A stretch of 64,000 nt of DNA from Fluviicola taffensis DSM 16823 (GTDB taxonomy: Bacteria > Bacteroidota > Bacteroidia > Flavobacteriales_D > Crocinitomicaceae). Numbering within the stretch: position 1 is the first letter of the stretch; each line of letters opens with the position of its first letter. This document shows, in pieces, positions 16,892-26,097 of the stretch. The notes below the pieces were generated by a model, which did not search any database, was not told the origin of the DNA, and saw nothing but the letters and a program-made list of their open reading frames with translations. The translations under genes were made by a program, and so were the position numbers. The stretch covers positions 1,612,001 to 1,676,000 of the forward strand of contig NC_015321.1 of NCBI RefSeq assembly GCF_000194605.1. The letters are read 5' to 3'.

Positions 16892-17960
16892 TCCAATTTA
16901 CATACAATATGCCGCGATCGTATCTCCACTTGGAAATTCGATTGAACAACATGTGGATGCCTTTCAAAATGGACGTTCTGGCATTGAATTAATCGAAAAA
17001 AGCGGTTATCAAGACACAACGCTTCCTTTAGCAAAAAGAAAAGAAATCACAACAAATCGGTACGATAACCTCTTACGCGAAGCACTGGAACAAAATACAA
17101 TCCAATTTTCCGCAAAAGACTTGGAAAGAACAGCTGTTATTGTTAGTTCTACCAAAGGAAACATGGATTTATTACCCAACGATACTTTTACAAGTACACG
17201 AGCAATTGTAGCAGAATATTTTCCTGGAACAACCCTCACAATCATCTCAAACGCATGTATTTCTGGTGTTATTGCTATTAATACTGCAGCTGATTTATTA
17301 TTGGCGGATAAATATGATCAAATTGTGGTTATTGGTATTGACGCCATTTCCGACTTTGTTTCTTACGGCTTTCAAAGCTTGTATGCACTAAGTAATGAAG
17401 GGTGTAAACCCTTCGACAAAGCAAGAAATGGGACAACATTGGGCGAAGGCTGCGGAGTTGTTGTTGTTTCTAAAAAACCAATAGGTAATTATTCCGTTGT
17501 TTACAAAGGTGGGGCTTCATCAAACGATGCTAATCACATTTCTGGACCTTCCCGAACAGGTGAAGGATTGGTTCGATCTATCGAAAAAACATTCAAACGA
17601 AGTCAACTAAACGCTTCTGATATCGATTTTATTTCGGCACATGGAACTGCAACCATATTTAATGATGAAATGGAAAGTATCGCATTTGGTAGAACGATGC
17701 TCGATAAAACGCCACTCAATAGCATGAAAGGGTATTTCGGTCACACACTTGGTGCAGCTGGAATCTTGGAAACCATTATGAGTATTGTATCGATGGAAAA
17801 AAATTACTTGTTTGCCAACTTGGGATTCTCGGAAATGGGAACTTCTGTTCCATTAAATATTATTACGAAAAATACCGAAGCCAATTTGACAACCGTTTTG
17901 AAAACAGCATCTGGTTTTGGTGGTGGAAATGCTAGTTTAATCATTCAAAAAAGAGCGTGA
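16884..17960 (+). CDS. beta-ketoacyl synthase, short form but with full catalytic triad
   Basis: A 358-residue ketosynthase, shorter than the roughly 400 residues of FabF. All active residues are present: Cys125 in ISNACISG, His253 in SAHGTAT and His287 in FGHTLGAAG. The glycine-rich C-terminus is SGFGGGNAS. Its next gene encodes a truncated KS-fold protein with no catalytic Cys, so the two may pair as a synthase and a chain-length-factor-like partner. The start at 16884 overlaps the thioesterase by 8 bases and the end overlaps the next gene by 4. Confidence 0.87.
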   Translation: MDNPIYIQYAAIVSPLGNSIEQHVDAFQNGRSGIELIEKSGYQDTTLPLAKRKEITTNRYDNLLREALEQNTIQFSAKDLERTAVIVSSTKGNMDLLPNDTFTSTRAIVAEYFPGTTLTIISNACISGVIAINTAADLLLADKYDQIVVIGIDAISDFVSYGFQSLYALSNEGCKPFDKARNGTTLGEGCGVVVVSKKPIGNYSVVYKGGASSNDANHISGPSRTGEGLVRSIEKTFKRSQLNASDIDFISAHGTATIFNDEMESIAFGRTMLDKTPLNSMKGYFGHTLGAAGILETIMSIVSMEKNYLFANLGFSEMGTSVPLNIITKNTEANLTTVLKTASGFGGGNASLIIQKRA

Positions 17961-18565
17961 AGATTTTAGCACATAGCTACATTTGTCCGAAAGGAACTTT
18001 TCTCAACGGAAAATTGGTTTTAAAGACCGATGGCGAAGAAAATTGGCTAAAATTGGCCTATCAACACTTAAAAGTTGAGTATCCAAAGTTTTATAAAATG
18101 GATACTTTATCGAAAATGGCTTTCATTGGAACGGAATTAATCCTTCCATTTTTCCCCGCCGATACAGATTTGGAAAACGAGTTGCAATTGCTTTTTGCAA
18201 ATACTTCATCGAGTCAGCAAACCGACACATTTTTTGTAGACAGTTATGAGAAATTAAACAATCCGAGTCCTTCTTTGTTTGTATATACATTACCGAATAT
18301 AGTTACAGGCGAATTGTGCATACGACACAAATGGTATGGAGAGAACTGTTTTTTTATAGAACCAGCATTCAATCCAGCCAAATTTACAACTTGGACTGAC
18401 ATTGCAATGAAGAAAGGAAATTCACTGTGTTTATGTGGTTGGGTGGAAGCAAAAGCCACTGGTGAACAAGAATGTTTCCTATTTTTGTTGTCTGATTCTT
18501 CGGATCCAATAAATAAAATTGAAAAAGAGCTATCAACGTTAATAAAACAATATAGAAATGAGTGA
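17957..18565 (+). CDS. truncated ketosynthase-fold protein lacking the active-site Cys
   Basis: A 202-residue protein starting with GTG at 17957 inside the stop of the ketosynthase gene. The segment KMDTLSKMAFIG (48-57) and the run from SPSLFVYTLPN to GELCIRH (104-124) follow the N-terminal half of ketosynthases. By spacing from that SP-x-x-F segment, the position of the nucleophilic Cys falls at Glu135, and the whole C-terminal half with the two histidines is missing. It is therefore not a condensing enzyme by itself. A structural or chain-length partner of the 358-residue synthase is likely but not shown. It overlaps the next ACP by 8 bases. Confidence 0.62.
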   Translation: MKILAHSYICPKGTFLNGKLVLKTDGEENWLKLAYQHLKVEYPKFYKMDTLSKMAFIGTELILPFFPADTDLENELQLLFANTSSSQQTDTFFVDSYEKLNNPSPSLFVYTLPNIVTGELCIRHKWYGENCFFIEPAFNPAKFTTWTDIAMKKGNSLCLCGWVEAKATGEQECFLFLLSDSSDPINKIEKELSTLIKQYRNE

Positions 18566-18812
18566 TTTAAAAGAAACCTTAAAGGCACAAATCATCGAAC
18601 AACTAAACCTGGAAGACTTAACTCCAGCTGATATTCAAGACGACGCTTCACTTTTTGGAGACGATGGTCTTGGATTGGATTCGATTGACGCATTGGAATT
18701 CATCGTATTGTTGGATTCGAACTATGGAATCAAGATTGCAGATCCAAGTCAAGGAAAAGAAATTTTTTACTCAATAAATACTTTAGCAGATTACATCGCT
18801 AAAAATCAATAA
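18558..18812 (+). CDS. acyl carrier protein
   Basis: An 84-residue carrier protein with Ser42 in GLGLDSIDALEF as the phosphopantetheine site. It overlaps the truncated KS-like gene by 8 bases and its stop abuts the start of the next ketosynthase (no gap). The GLDSID motif and the order ACP - KS - Cys-less KS are repeated at 29532-32033, so this is one of two similar three-gene modules in the locus. Confidence 0.93.
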   Translation: MSDLKETLKAQIIEQLNLEDLTPADIQDDASLFGDDGLGLDSIDALEFIVLLDSNYGIKIADPSQGKEIFYSINTLADYIAKNQ

Positions 18813-19991
18813 ATGCGCATTTACGTTACTGGATACGGTGTCATTTCTTCTATTGGTGAAAATGTAGAAGAATCTTTGCTTGCTTTGCGTTCTGAAAAAA
18901 CTGGAATCAAACAAGGTGAAAAGACCTATACAGAACGTTTTAAAGTAGGTGAAATTCGCTGGACGAATGACGAATTGGTAAAGCGATTTGAATTGACTCA
19001 GGATGCATCACGAACTGCGCTCCTCGGAATGATTGCTGCAAAAGAAGCTTTCAAAGGGCACCAACTTTCACCAGAAGTGAGAACTGGATTGATTTCTGGA
19101 ACTTCTGTAGGTGGAATGGATGTCAGCGAACTTGCTTACAAAGATTTTTTAAACGGTGAGCAAGACGATTTAAACATTTATCGCAATCATCCAAGTGGAA
19201 CAACCAGCGAACAAATTGCTGGTGAATTAGGAGTTAATGGATATGTGAACACCATTTCTACTGCTTGTTCTTCAGCTGCAAATTCCATCATGCTTGGAGC
19301 ACGAATGCTTCGAAGCGGGCAGTTGGATCGCGTAATTGTTGGAGGAACAGACGGGCTTTCACAGTTCACAATATCAGGTTTTCGATCTTTGATGATCTTC
19401 GACGATGAATGGTGCAGACCTTTTGACGAAAGCAGAAAAGGATTGAATTTGGGTGAAGGTGCAGGATATTTGGTATTAGAAACAGAAGAAACGATCAAAA
19501 AAACAGGCAAAACACCACTTGCTGTTTTATCAGGTTGGTGCAATGCTTCAGACGCTTATCATCAAACAGCATCTTCTCCAGAAGGTTTAGGCGCTACTTT
19601 ATCCATGAAAGGTGCATTGGAAATTGCAGGCTTGCATCCAAGTGATATTGATTACATCAATGCGCACGGGACAGCAACACCAAACAATGATTTATCAGAA
19701 TCTGAAGGCATAAAAGCAGTTTTTGGAACAACTATTCCTCCTTTTAGTTCAACAAAAGCTTATACGGGCCACACACTCGCTGCTTCAGGAGGAATTGAAG
19801 CTGTTTTTGCAATACTTGCGCTTCAAAAAGGAATTCTTCTACCCAATTTAAACTTTAGAAATCCAATCGAAGAAACCCAGTTAATTCCTGTAAAAAGTTA
19901 TTCTGAAGGAAATACGATAAACCATATTTTATCCAATTCATTTGGGTTTGGGGGAAATAATTCCACGATTATTCTAAGCAAAGTTTCATGA
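18813..19991 (+). CDS. beta-ketoacyl-ACP synthase of a KS/chain-length-factor pair
   Basis: A 392-residue ketosynthase with the complete triad Cys152 (STACSSAAN), His285 (NAHGTATP) and His320 (TGHTLAASG), and a C-terminal NSFGFGGNNS. It belongs with the KS subunits of aryl polyene KS-CLF heterodimers (the ApeO/ApeC type), because the next gene, overlapping by 4 bases, encodes a Cys-less KS homologue. It should catalyse repeated condensation with malonyl-ACP. Confidence 0.9.
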   Translation: MRIYVTGYGVISSIGENVEESLLALRSEKTGIKQGEKTYTERFKVGEIRWTNDELVKRFELTQDASRTALLGMIAAKEAFKGHQLSPEVRTGLISGTSVGGMDVSELAYKDFLNGEQDDLNIYRNHPSGTTSEQIAGELGVNGYVNTISTACSSAANSIMLGARMLRSGQLDRVIVGGTDGLSQFTISGFRSLMIFDDEWCRPFDESRKGLNLGEGAGYLVLETEETIKKTGKTPLAVLSGWCNASDAYHQTASSPEGLGATLSMKGALEIAGLHPSDIDYINAHGTATPNNDLSESEGIKAVFGTTIPPFSSTKAYTGHTLAASGGIEAVFAILALQKGILLPNLNFRNPIEETQLIPVKSYSEGNTINHILSNSFGFGGNNSTIILSKVS

Positions 19992-20917
19992 AGTATTTCA
20001 TCCAACATATTGAATCAATTACACACCAAAATTCGTTTCAACAAGCCAATATATGGGATGAATTGAAACCTTTGAATAAAGAAAGTGAACTTATTTCACC
20101 AGATTACAAAGCATTTATTCCGATTGCTGCATTGCGCAGATTGAGTACTATTTTAAGAATGGGAATCACTGTATCCAAAGCTTGTAAAGAAAAAGTAGCG
20201 ACCGAATTTGATGCCATTTCAGTGGGAACATCTTTGGGTTGTTTGACAGACACTGAGAAATTTCTAACAACCATCAATACCGTTAGCGGAGACATTCTTT
20301 CCCCAACAGCTTTTATTCAAAGCACACACAATACCATTTCGGGTCAAATCTCTTTGGATTTGAAGAATCATGCCTACAACATGACGCATACCCAAAACGC
20401 ACTTTCGTTTGAAGTAGCATTGATGGACGGTTTACTTTGCATAGACGAGGGGAAAAAATCTGTATTGGTTGGAGCAACTGACGAAGCCATTCCATTTTTA
20501 GAAAGACTACGCGGTTCTTTGATTGAAACAAGTTCTCCATTCACAACAGGAGCTACTTTTTCAGTTATTTCTCCCAACAAAGGAAATTCCATTGCTTTTA
20601 TTAAAACCTGTGAGGTGTTTATGGCTGTTGAAAATGAGAAAGACACTGTATCTCAATTCTTATCCAAGCACGAGATTAGTTTCAAAGACATCGATTTAGT
20701 CCTAGAAGCCCGTTCAAACTTTTCTGCTCAATCTAAGAAACACATTTCCTTCTTAGATTATTCTGGTTATTATCAAAGTGCTTCCTCTTTTGCTGTTCAC
20801 ATGGCACATGATTATTTTAAAGGAAACCCGAATGCTAATAAAATATTGATTATAAACAATTTGGAATCTAAAAAACGGGGCTTAATGCTCGTATACAGAA
20901 ATGAAGTGGAAGCATAA
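19988..20917 (+). CDS. chain-length-factor-like ketosynthase homologue (Cys replaced by Gln)
   Basis: A 309-residue KS-fold protein. In the segment NMTHTQNALSFEVAL (131-145) the position of the nucleophilic Cys is Gln136, the same replacement that marks chain-length factors of type II polyketide synthases. The HGT and GHTL histidine motifs of active synthases are not seen. It should form a heterodimer with the 392-residue ketosynthase just upstream (4-base overlap) and set polyene length. It overlaps the deacetylase gene by 17 bases. Confidence 0.8.
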   Translation: MKYFIQHIESITHQNSFQQANIWDELKPLNKESELISPDYKAFIPIAALRRLSTILRMGITVSKACKEKVATEFDAISVGTSLGCLTDTEKFLTTINTVSGDILSPTAFIQSTHNTISGQISLDLKNHAYNMTHTQNALSFEVALMDGLLCIDEGKKSVLVGATDEAIPFLERLRGSLIETSSPFTTGATFSVISPNKGNSIAFIKTCEVFMAVENEKDTVSQFLSKHEISFKDIDLVLEARSNFSAQSKKHISFLDYSGYYQSASSFAVHMAHDYFKGNPNANKILIINNLESKKRGLMLVYRNEVEA

Positions 20918-21674
20918 ATTGAACATTGCAGTTGCGATTAGCACACTCTTAATCGTACTTCTAATTTTTCGAGATAGTCCCTATTTATGGCTTTGGATTG
21001 CTTTCGTATTCTCTAATTTTTTATTGGTTCTTGTCTTCGGAATAGTATTTCTGCGGTTTCAATATTTTTACCCTACAATCTTTCGAAATACGGGTAAAGA
21101 AGTTATTTTGACATTTGACGATGGTCCTGATCCCGTTTTATCAATCAAAGTATTAGATATTTTAAAAAAGTACGACATCAAGGCGATTTTTTTCATAATT
21201 GGACAAAAAGCACTAGAAAACCCAGCTATATTTCAGCGAATCATTGCAGAAGGACATGCCGTTGGAAATCATACACAGAATCATTCCATTTTCTTTGCCG
21301 CTTTACACAGCAAAAAAGTTGCTGAAGAAATCGATTTATTTGACGCATCAATCTCTCCTTTATTAGGAGAAAAAATTACCATTTTTAGACCACCAATTGG
21401 ATATACCAATCCAAAAATTGCTCGTGCATTGAAAAAAAGAAACATGAAGATTATTGCTTGGAGCGTTCGTTCCTACGATTCTTTTAAAAGCAAACAAGGT
21501 TTACTCGATCGTTTGGTTAAATATACCAGACCAAGCAGCATTGTTTTATTACATGATAACCTAGTCCAAACAGCAGAAATATTGGAAGAGTACATTAAAC
21601 GAGCAACAGCAAATGGTATCATTTTTGCAAAACAAGATCATCTGAAAAAATTCATTCATGAAATTAATAAGTAG
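20901..21674 (+). CDS. membrane-anchored polysaccharide deacetylase-family protein (NodB domain)
   Basis: A 257-residue protein with two hydrophobic segments (residues about 8-23 and 29-51) followed by a NodB catalytic domain. The metal and catalytic motif TFDDGPD is at 71-77 and the second motif HTQNH has His124 and His128. A catalytic-arginine-type segment (FRPPIGYTN) and a C-terminal LLHDN motif are also present, so the fold looks complete and active. In a pigment locus its substrate is unclear: deacylation of a lipid or ester intermediate is possible, but a carbohydrate substrate cannot be excluded. It overlaps both neighbours by 17 bases. Confidence 0.85.
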   Translation: MKWKHKLNIAVAISTLLIVLLIFRDSPYLWLWIAFVFSNFLLVLVFGIVFLRFQYFYPTIFRNTGKEVILTFDDGPDPVLSIKVLDILKKYDIKAIFFIIGQKALENPAIFQRIIAEGHAVGNHTQNHSIFFAALHSKKVAEEIDLFDASISPLLGEKITIFRPPIGYTNPKIARALKKRNMKIIAWSVRSYDSFKSKQGLLDRLVKYTRPSSIVLLHDNLVQTAEILEEYIKRATANGIIFAKQDHLKKFIHEINK

Positions 21675-22284
21675 TCTATTTATTTTATTTGCGCTTTTCA
21701 CTCAGCTGTATGGACAAGAATTCACCAAAATGAGTGATTCTAAAGCATGCAAAGCAGCACTTGAAAAGCAACACAAAGAAACGGAATCCATCAAAGCAGA
21801 TTTCTCTGAAACAGCAACTTCTGCTCTATTGACGAGCGCTCAAAAGGCTACGGGGAAAATGTGGTATAAAAAGTCAGACAAAATTCGCTGGGAGAAAACC
21901 AGTCCTGAAAGTCACATCATCCTCATCAACGGAAAAACCGTTAAAATGAAAGACAAAGGGAAAGAAGTAACCAATGCTTCAGCCAAAATGGTTGCAAAGA
22001 AAATTCAACAGCTCATGGTACAAATGATGACTGGTGAGTTTTTAAATGAAAAAGACTTCAAGATTGTTTATTTCGAAAACAAATCCAATTATAAATTGGT
22101 GTTGACACCTAAAAACGACAAAATGAAGCGGTATGTTGCTGAAATCAGTTTGATTTTTGACAAAAAAGAGCTAATAATCAAGCAACTAACAATGGAGCAA
22201 GATGAAAGCAGTAAATTGGATTACAAATTTTCAAATACTGAACTAAATACATCCATTGCTGATACAAAATTTACAACATTCTAA
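21658..22284 (+). CDS. LolA-like outer-membrane lipoprotein carrier protein
   Basis: A 208-residue periplasmic protein with a signal peptide at residues 1-20 (hydrophobic core, ending Leu-Tyr-Gly-Gln) and no lipobox. The mature part follows the LolA/YhjT fold: an early SIKADFSE segment, then GKMWYKKSDKIRWE, ILINGKTVKM and a long antiparallel sheet. LolA carries lipids or lipoproteins across the periplasm. A copy inside a pigment locus probably delivers the hydrophobic polyene or a lipid intermediate to the outer membrane (inference). It overlaps the deacetylase gene by 17 bases and lies 2 bases before the dehydratase. Confidence 0.83.
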   Translation: MKLISSLFILFALFTQLYGQEFTKMSDSKACKAALEKQHKETESIKADFSETATSALLTSAQKATGKMWYKKSDKIRWEKTSPESHIILINGKTVKMKDKGKEVTNASAKMVAKKIQQLMVQMMTGEFLNEKDFKIVYFENKSNYKLVLTPKNDKMKRYVAEISLIFDKKELIIKQLTMEQDESSKLDYKFSNTELNTSIADTKFTTF

Positions 22285-22286
22285 TC

Positions 22287-22658
22287 ATGATTTTAAAAGA
22301 CACTTTTTACACGATCAACTCCTTAAAGTTGGAAGAGCAAGCGCTAGAAGCAAATATTACAATTGATGCAAATCATTCCATTTTTGAAGGTCATTTCCCA
22401 GGAAACCCAGTTACTCCAGGAGTTGTTCAATTGGAATTGATAAAAGAATTACTGAGCACCCAATTTGGTGAAAAAATTCAGTTAAAAACATTGTCAAATA
22501 GTAAATTTTTAGCCGTCTTGAATCCAGTAAACACACCCGAAGTACACGTAAAAATGACAGTTGTGACGCAAGAAGACGATAGCTTGAAGGTTTCTGGGCA
22601 GATGATAACTGGAGAAGTTGTTTGTTTGAAGTTTAGCGGAATTTATACTAAAGGTTAA
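22287..22658 (+). CDS. FabZ-like 3-hydroxyacyl-ACP dehydratase
   Basis: A 123-residue hotdog dehydratase. The catalytic loop GHFPGNPVTPGV is present, with His36, and the partner acid is Glu50 in QLELIKELL. It should dehydrate 3-hydroxyacyl-ACP to the trans-2-enoyl form, which gives conjugated double bonds because no enoyl reductase is encoded in the locus. Unlike the hotdog protein at 16047, its catalytic loop is complete. It is the last gene of the first rightward run and meets a leftward gene. Confidence 0.88.
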   Translation: MILKDTFYTINSLKLEEQALEANITIDANHSIFEGHFPGNPVTPGVVQLELIKELLSTQFGEKIQLKTLSNSKFLAVLNPVNTPEVHVKMTVVTQEDDSLKVSGQMITGEVVCLKFSGIYTKG

Positions 22659-22712
22659 AAAGGGTTTAATTGAAAAATCCTTAAGGAAGTTTTTTAAATT
22701 TTCGAAAAGAAA

Positions 22713-23882
22713 TTAAGCCTTCGGCTCTTTTCGAAGCAATTTCAACAAACCAAAACTCACCAAAAACACACTTACGAAAGCAAGGACTGCAAATACGCAG
22801 GCGCCAATCACGTATTGATAGAAATTTGTTTGAATCGTATTCATACTAAACTCCGTTAATTGACTTGTATCAGTTGTTCCTGTTAGAAAGAGTTGTCCAA
22901 ATAAAAAGCTCCAATAAATAATCACTGGAATCATGGGTGGAATGGAAATATTTGCAGCAGCGATAAACAATACCTTATTCATTCGGAATAAAACCGATAA
23001 TGGGATTCCAATTAAAAGCTGAAAACCCCAAAGAGGAATAACACCCATAAAAACTCCAAAACCGAGTGATAAGGCTTTTTTGAAATTCGATTCTTCTGGC
23101 TTGACTGCTTCGTGTTTGATGATATTCCACGTTTGAATCGAGAAAAATTTGCGGGGATAATACCAAGCCAATGCAATCAGGACTAAAAAAGTATTTAAAA
23201 TACTGATTCGTGTAAAATCTCTTCCTGGACGGAAATGTGTGACACGTTCATTCGGATCATACTTCACTTGAATAGGGACAGCAACAAACGGCACAAAACG
23301 CCAAGCTAATTTTACGATTACTTCAATCTCCAATTCAAATTTTGTGGTAAAAAGCCAAATCTTTTTCAACGGTTTCAGCGGATAAATGCGAAAACCCGTT
23401 TGGGTATCAGGCAAGGTAATCCAGGTTTCTACTTTGAACCAAAAATTCGAGAATTTATTTCCAAAAGAGCTTTTTTGAGGAACTCCTTCTTGATTCATAT
23501 TGCGAGACCCCATAACCACAGCCCCCGGATTTTTTACCGCCTGCTCGATTAAAAGAGGAATATCACTCGCAAAATGTTGGCCATCAGAATCAATCGTTAG
23601 CGCATTCTCATATCCTTGCTCTTGCGCAAATTTGAATGCCTTTCGGAGAGAATACCCTTTTCCTCTATTAGGACTATTGACTAAAATAGAGACCTTATCT
23701 TCGTAATTTTTTAAAATTTCTGCTGTTGAATCAGTAGAACCATCATTTACGATAATCAAATTAGAAGCAGGCGTATACTCCAACACCTCATCGATAACCC
23801 GTTTTAAGGTTCGTTCGTTGTTATAGGTGGGGATAATAATACAACCAGCAATTTGGTCTAATGAATACTGACTTGATTCCAT
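22713..23882 (-). CDS. family 2 glycosyltransferase fused to a DUF2062 membrane domain
   Basis: A 389-residue protein. Residues about 12-235 are a GT-A glycosyltransferase (CIIIPTYNNE at 14-23, NDGSTDSTAEIL, TIDSDGQH as the DxD region). After residue about 265 comes a DUF2062 domain with membrane segments (GFGVFMGVIPLWGFQLLIG and two more helices). Such fusions occur in flexirubin and aryl polyene loci of Bacteroidota. The sugar donor and acceptor are unknown. It is encoded against the surrounding rightward operon, separating its two runs, and is divergent from darA by 155 bases. Confidence 0.83.
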   Translation of the reverse strand: MESSQYSLDQIAGCIIIPTYNNERTLKRVIDEVLEYTPASNLIIVNDGSTDSTAEILKNYEDKVSILVNSPNRGKGYSLRKAFKFAQEQGYENALTIDSDGQHFASDIPLLIEQAVKNPGAVVMGSRNMNQEGVPQKSSFGNKFSNFWFKVETWITLPDTQTGFRIYPLKPLKKIWLFTTKFELEIEVIVKLAWRFVPFVAVPIQVKYDPNERVTHFRPGRDFTRISILNTFLVLIALAWYYPRKFFSIQTWNIIKHEAVKPEESNFKKALSLGFGVFMGVIPLWGFQLLIGIPLSVLFRMNKVLFIAAANISIPPMIPVIIYWSFLFGQLFLTGTTDTSQLTEFSMNTIQTNFYQYVIGACVFAVLAFVSVFLVSFGLLKLLRKEPKA

Positions 23883-23982
23883 AGCTCAAAATTAGTTATA
23901 AGTTTTCAAGAATTGAATTACACATGCGGTGGTTTCTAACATTTAAACGAAACAAAAAAGTAGTTTAAAAACAAAACCTTAC

Positions 23983-23990
23983 TAAATTTG
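23983..23990 (+). promoter_or_regulatory. candidate -7 promoter box for the darA run
   Basis: TAAATTTG fits the Bacteroidota TAnnTTTG box and lies 48 bases before the darA ATG. A TTT run 16 bases upstream is a weak -33 candidate. As the preceding gene is on the other strand, the darA run needs its own promoter, and this is the best match in the 155-base gap. Confidence 0.45.
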
Positions 23991-24037
23991 TAAGAACGAA
24001 AGCCAAACAGCTTTTTACTAAAGCCCAATTATCAGTC

Positions 24038-24946
24038 ATGCAGAACATATTAGTAATTGCATATTCTCAGTCAGGACAGCTTACCGAAATTCTTCAAAAT
24101 TTCTGTAAACCATTCACTGACAGCACTATTGAATGGGTTCACGTTTACCCAGAAACTCCATTCCCATTTCCATGGAACGGTCCCGCTTTTTTCAATGCGA
24201 TGCCTGAAACCGTATTGGAAAAACCAGTTCCAATTCAACCATTGAAATTTGAAAGAGATCACTACGATTTGATCATTTTTGGCTATCAACCTTGGTTTTT
24301 GTCTCCTTCATTACCTGCTTCAGCTATCCTACAAGATGAGAGTTTTCGCAAACTGATGAAGGATACAAATATTGTTTCTATTTTGGGATGCAGAAACATG
24401 TGGATTAATTCGCAGGAAGCCGTTAAAAAACAAATCGCTTCGGCTGGTGGAAAATTGATTGGAAACGTTCCATTGATTGATAAAACGAGTAATTTGATTA
24501 GTGTCATTACCATTTTACACTGGATGCTAACAGGTCAGAAAACACGCAAATGGGGAATTTTCCCTAAACCAGGAGTTTCAGATCAAGACATTGAAAATGT
24601 GGCCCATTTTGGAAAATTACTTCAGGAGAAAATCCAAGCAAATGATGTTCAAAATTTTCAAACAGAACTTATTTCAAAAGGAGGCGTGAACATTCCTATC
24701 TCCATTTTGTTTATTGAGTCTAGGGCAAAAAAATTGTTCCTGATATGGGCAAACCTGATTATGAAGAAAACAGCAAATGGTGGTAATCGAAACTTTTGGA
24801 TTAACTTCTTTAAGTACTATTTACTTTTTGCTTTATTTATCGTTTCACCAATTGTTTTAACGATATATCATATCTTTGTACGACCCTTTTCAGGAGGACA
24901 TATTAAACGCGAATTAGCATATTACAGAGGCACTCAACTGAGATAA
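24038..24946 (+). CDS. darA: dialkylresorcinol-forming enzyme DarA
   Basis: A 302-residue protein of the DarA family. The N-terminus ILVIAYSQSGQLTEIL (4-19) resembles a flavodoxin-type phosphate loop. The middle contains an YQPWFLSPSLPA segment, and the C-terminus carries a hydrophobic stretch (about 262-285) before a basic tail, so membrane association is likely. In known dialkylresorcinol pathways DarA works with DarB and aromatises the cyclohexanedione intermediate to the resorcinol. DarB follows after 2 bases. The pair is the diagnostic feature that makes this a flexirubin-type locus. Confidence 0.88.
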   Translation: MQNILVIAYSQSGQLTEILQNFCKPFTDSTIEWVHVYPETPFPFPWNGPAFFNAMPETVLEKPVPIQPLKFERDHYDLIIFGYQPWFLSPSLPASAILQDESFRKLMKDTNIVSILGCRNMWINSQEAVKKQIASAGGKLIGNVPLIDKTSNLISVITILHWMLTGQKTRKWGIFPKPGVSDQDIENVAHFGKLLQEKIQANDVQNFQTELISKGGVNIPISILFIESRAKKLFLIWANLIMKKTANGGNRNFWINFFKYYLLFALFIVSPIVLTIYHIFVRPFSGGHIKRELAYYRGTQLR

Positions 24947-24948
24947 GA

Positions 24949-26097
24949 ATGAGTTTGAAAGAAGTATACATTACACGCACGGCAGCTTTTTTACCTAATA
25001 ATCCAGTTTCAAATGATGAAATGGAGGGTTATTTAGGTTTAATTAACGACCGTGCATCTAAATCGAGAAGAATCGTTTTGCGTAATAACGGAATTAAAAA
25101 CCGATATTATGCTATTCAAAAAGATGGAACTGCAACACATACGAATGCAGAAATGGTTTCATTGGCGATTCGTAAATTATTTGAAAAAAATCCAACAGAA
25201 TTAAAATCGGTTGATTTAATTAGTTGTGGAACCTCCTCACCAGATCAAATGATGCCCTCTCATGGCGTTATGGTTCACGGTTGGCTGCCAGAATCTGGGA
25301 ACATTGAGGTAGTCTCACCATCGGGCGTTTGTTGCTCTGGAATGCACGCTATGAAATATGCGTTCATGTCCATTAAATCTGGAATGAGTACAAAAGCTAT
25401 TTCATCCGGTTCAGAAAGATTATCACGTGTATTAAGCGCAGACAAATTTGAATTAGAAATTCAAAAGTTAAACGAACTAGAAGAAAATCCATACTTGTCA
25501 TTCGACAAAGATTTTTTACGATGGATGCTTTCAGATGGTGCTGCTGTTTTCATGCTAGAGGACAAAAAAAGTACGGATGGCCCATCTTTGAGGATTGATT
25601 GGGTGGAAGGAATTTCCTTTGCCAATGAAATTGAGTCTTGTATGTACATGGCTGCCGAGAAAATGAGCGACGGAACTTTGAAGAGTTACATGGATTACGA
25701 ACCTCAAGAAATGATTGAAAAATCTATTTTGAGTATCAAACAAGACGTTAAGTTGTTAGATGAACATATTGTCAAACTAGGATTCAACAAATTGAAAACC
25801 AAGTTTGAAGAGAATAATTTAACAAATAATGACGTAACTTGGTTCCTCCCTCATATGTCAAGTTATTTCTTTGAAGACAAAATTTATGCTCAATTGGCAG
25901 ATAATGGAATGGAAATTCCAAAAGACCGTTGGTTTTCCAATTTAGCAACTCATGGAAACGTAGGTGCAGGATCAATTTACTTAATGGTTGATGAATTGTT
26001 CAATAGTGGTAAATTAAAAGTTGGTGATACGATTTTACTTGCTGTACCAGAAAGTTCACGTTTCTCTTACGTATTTGCTTATTTAACCGTTTGTTAA
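24949..26097 (+). CDS. darB: DarB-type beta-ketoacyl-ACP synthase III
   Basis: A 382-residue KAS III homologue. The nucleophile is Cys129 in SGVCCSGMHA. The His is in FLPHMSSYF and the Asn in ATHGNVGAGS, giving the Cys-His-Asn triad of this family. In dialkylresorcinol synthesis DarB joins a beta-ketoacyl and an enoyl thioester to a cyclohexanedione. It lies between darA (2-base gap) and the unknown 132-residue gene (no gap), so all are probably translated from one message. Confidence 0.9.
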   Translation: MSLKEVYITRTAAFLPNNPVSNDEMEGYLGLINDRASKSRRIVLRNNGIKNRYYAIQKDGTATHTNAEMVSLAIRKLFEKNPTELKSVDLISCGTSSPDQMMPSHGVMVHGWLPESGNIEVVSPSGVCCSGMHAMKYAFMSIKSGMSTKAISSGSERLSRVLSADKFELEIQKLNELEENPYLSFDKDFLRWMLSDGAAVFMLEDKKSTDGPSLRIDWVEGISFANEIESCMYMAAEKMSDGTLKSYMDYEPQEMIEKSILSIKQDVKLLDEHIVKLGFNKLKTKFEENNLTNNDVTWFLPHMSSYFFEDKIYAQLADNGMEIPKDRWFSNLATHGNVGAGSIYLMVDELFNSGKLKVGDTILLAVPESSRFSYVFAYLTVC

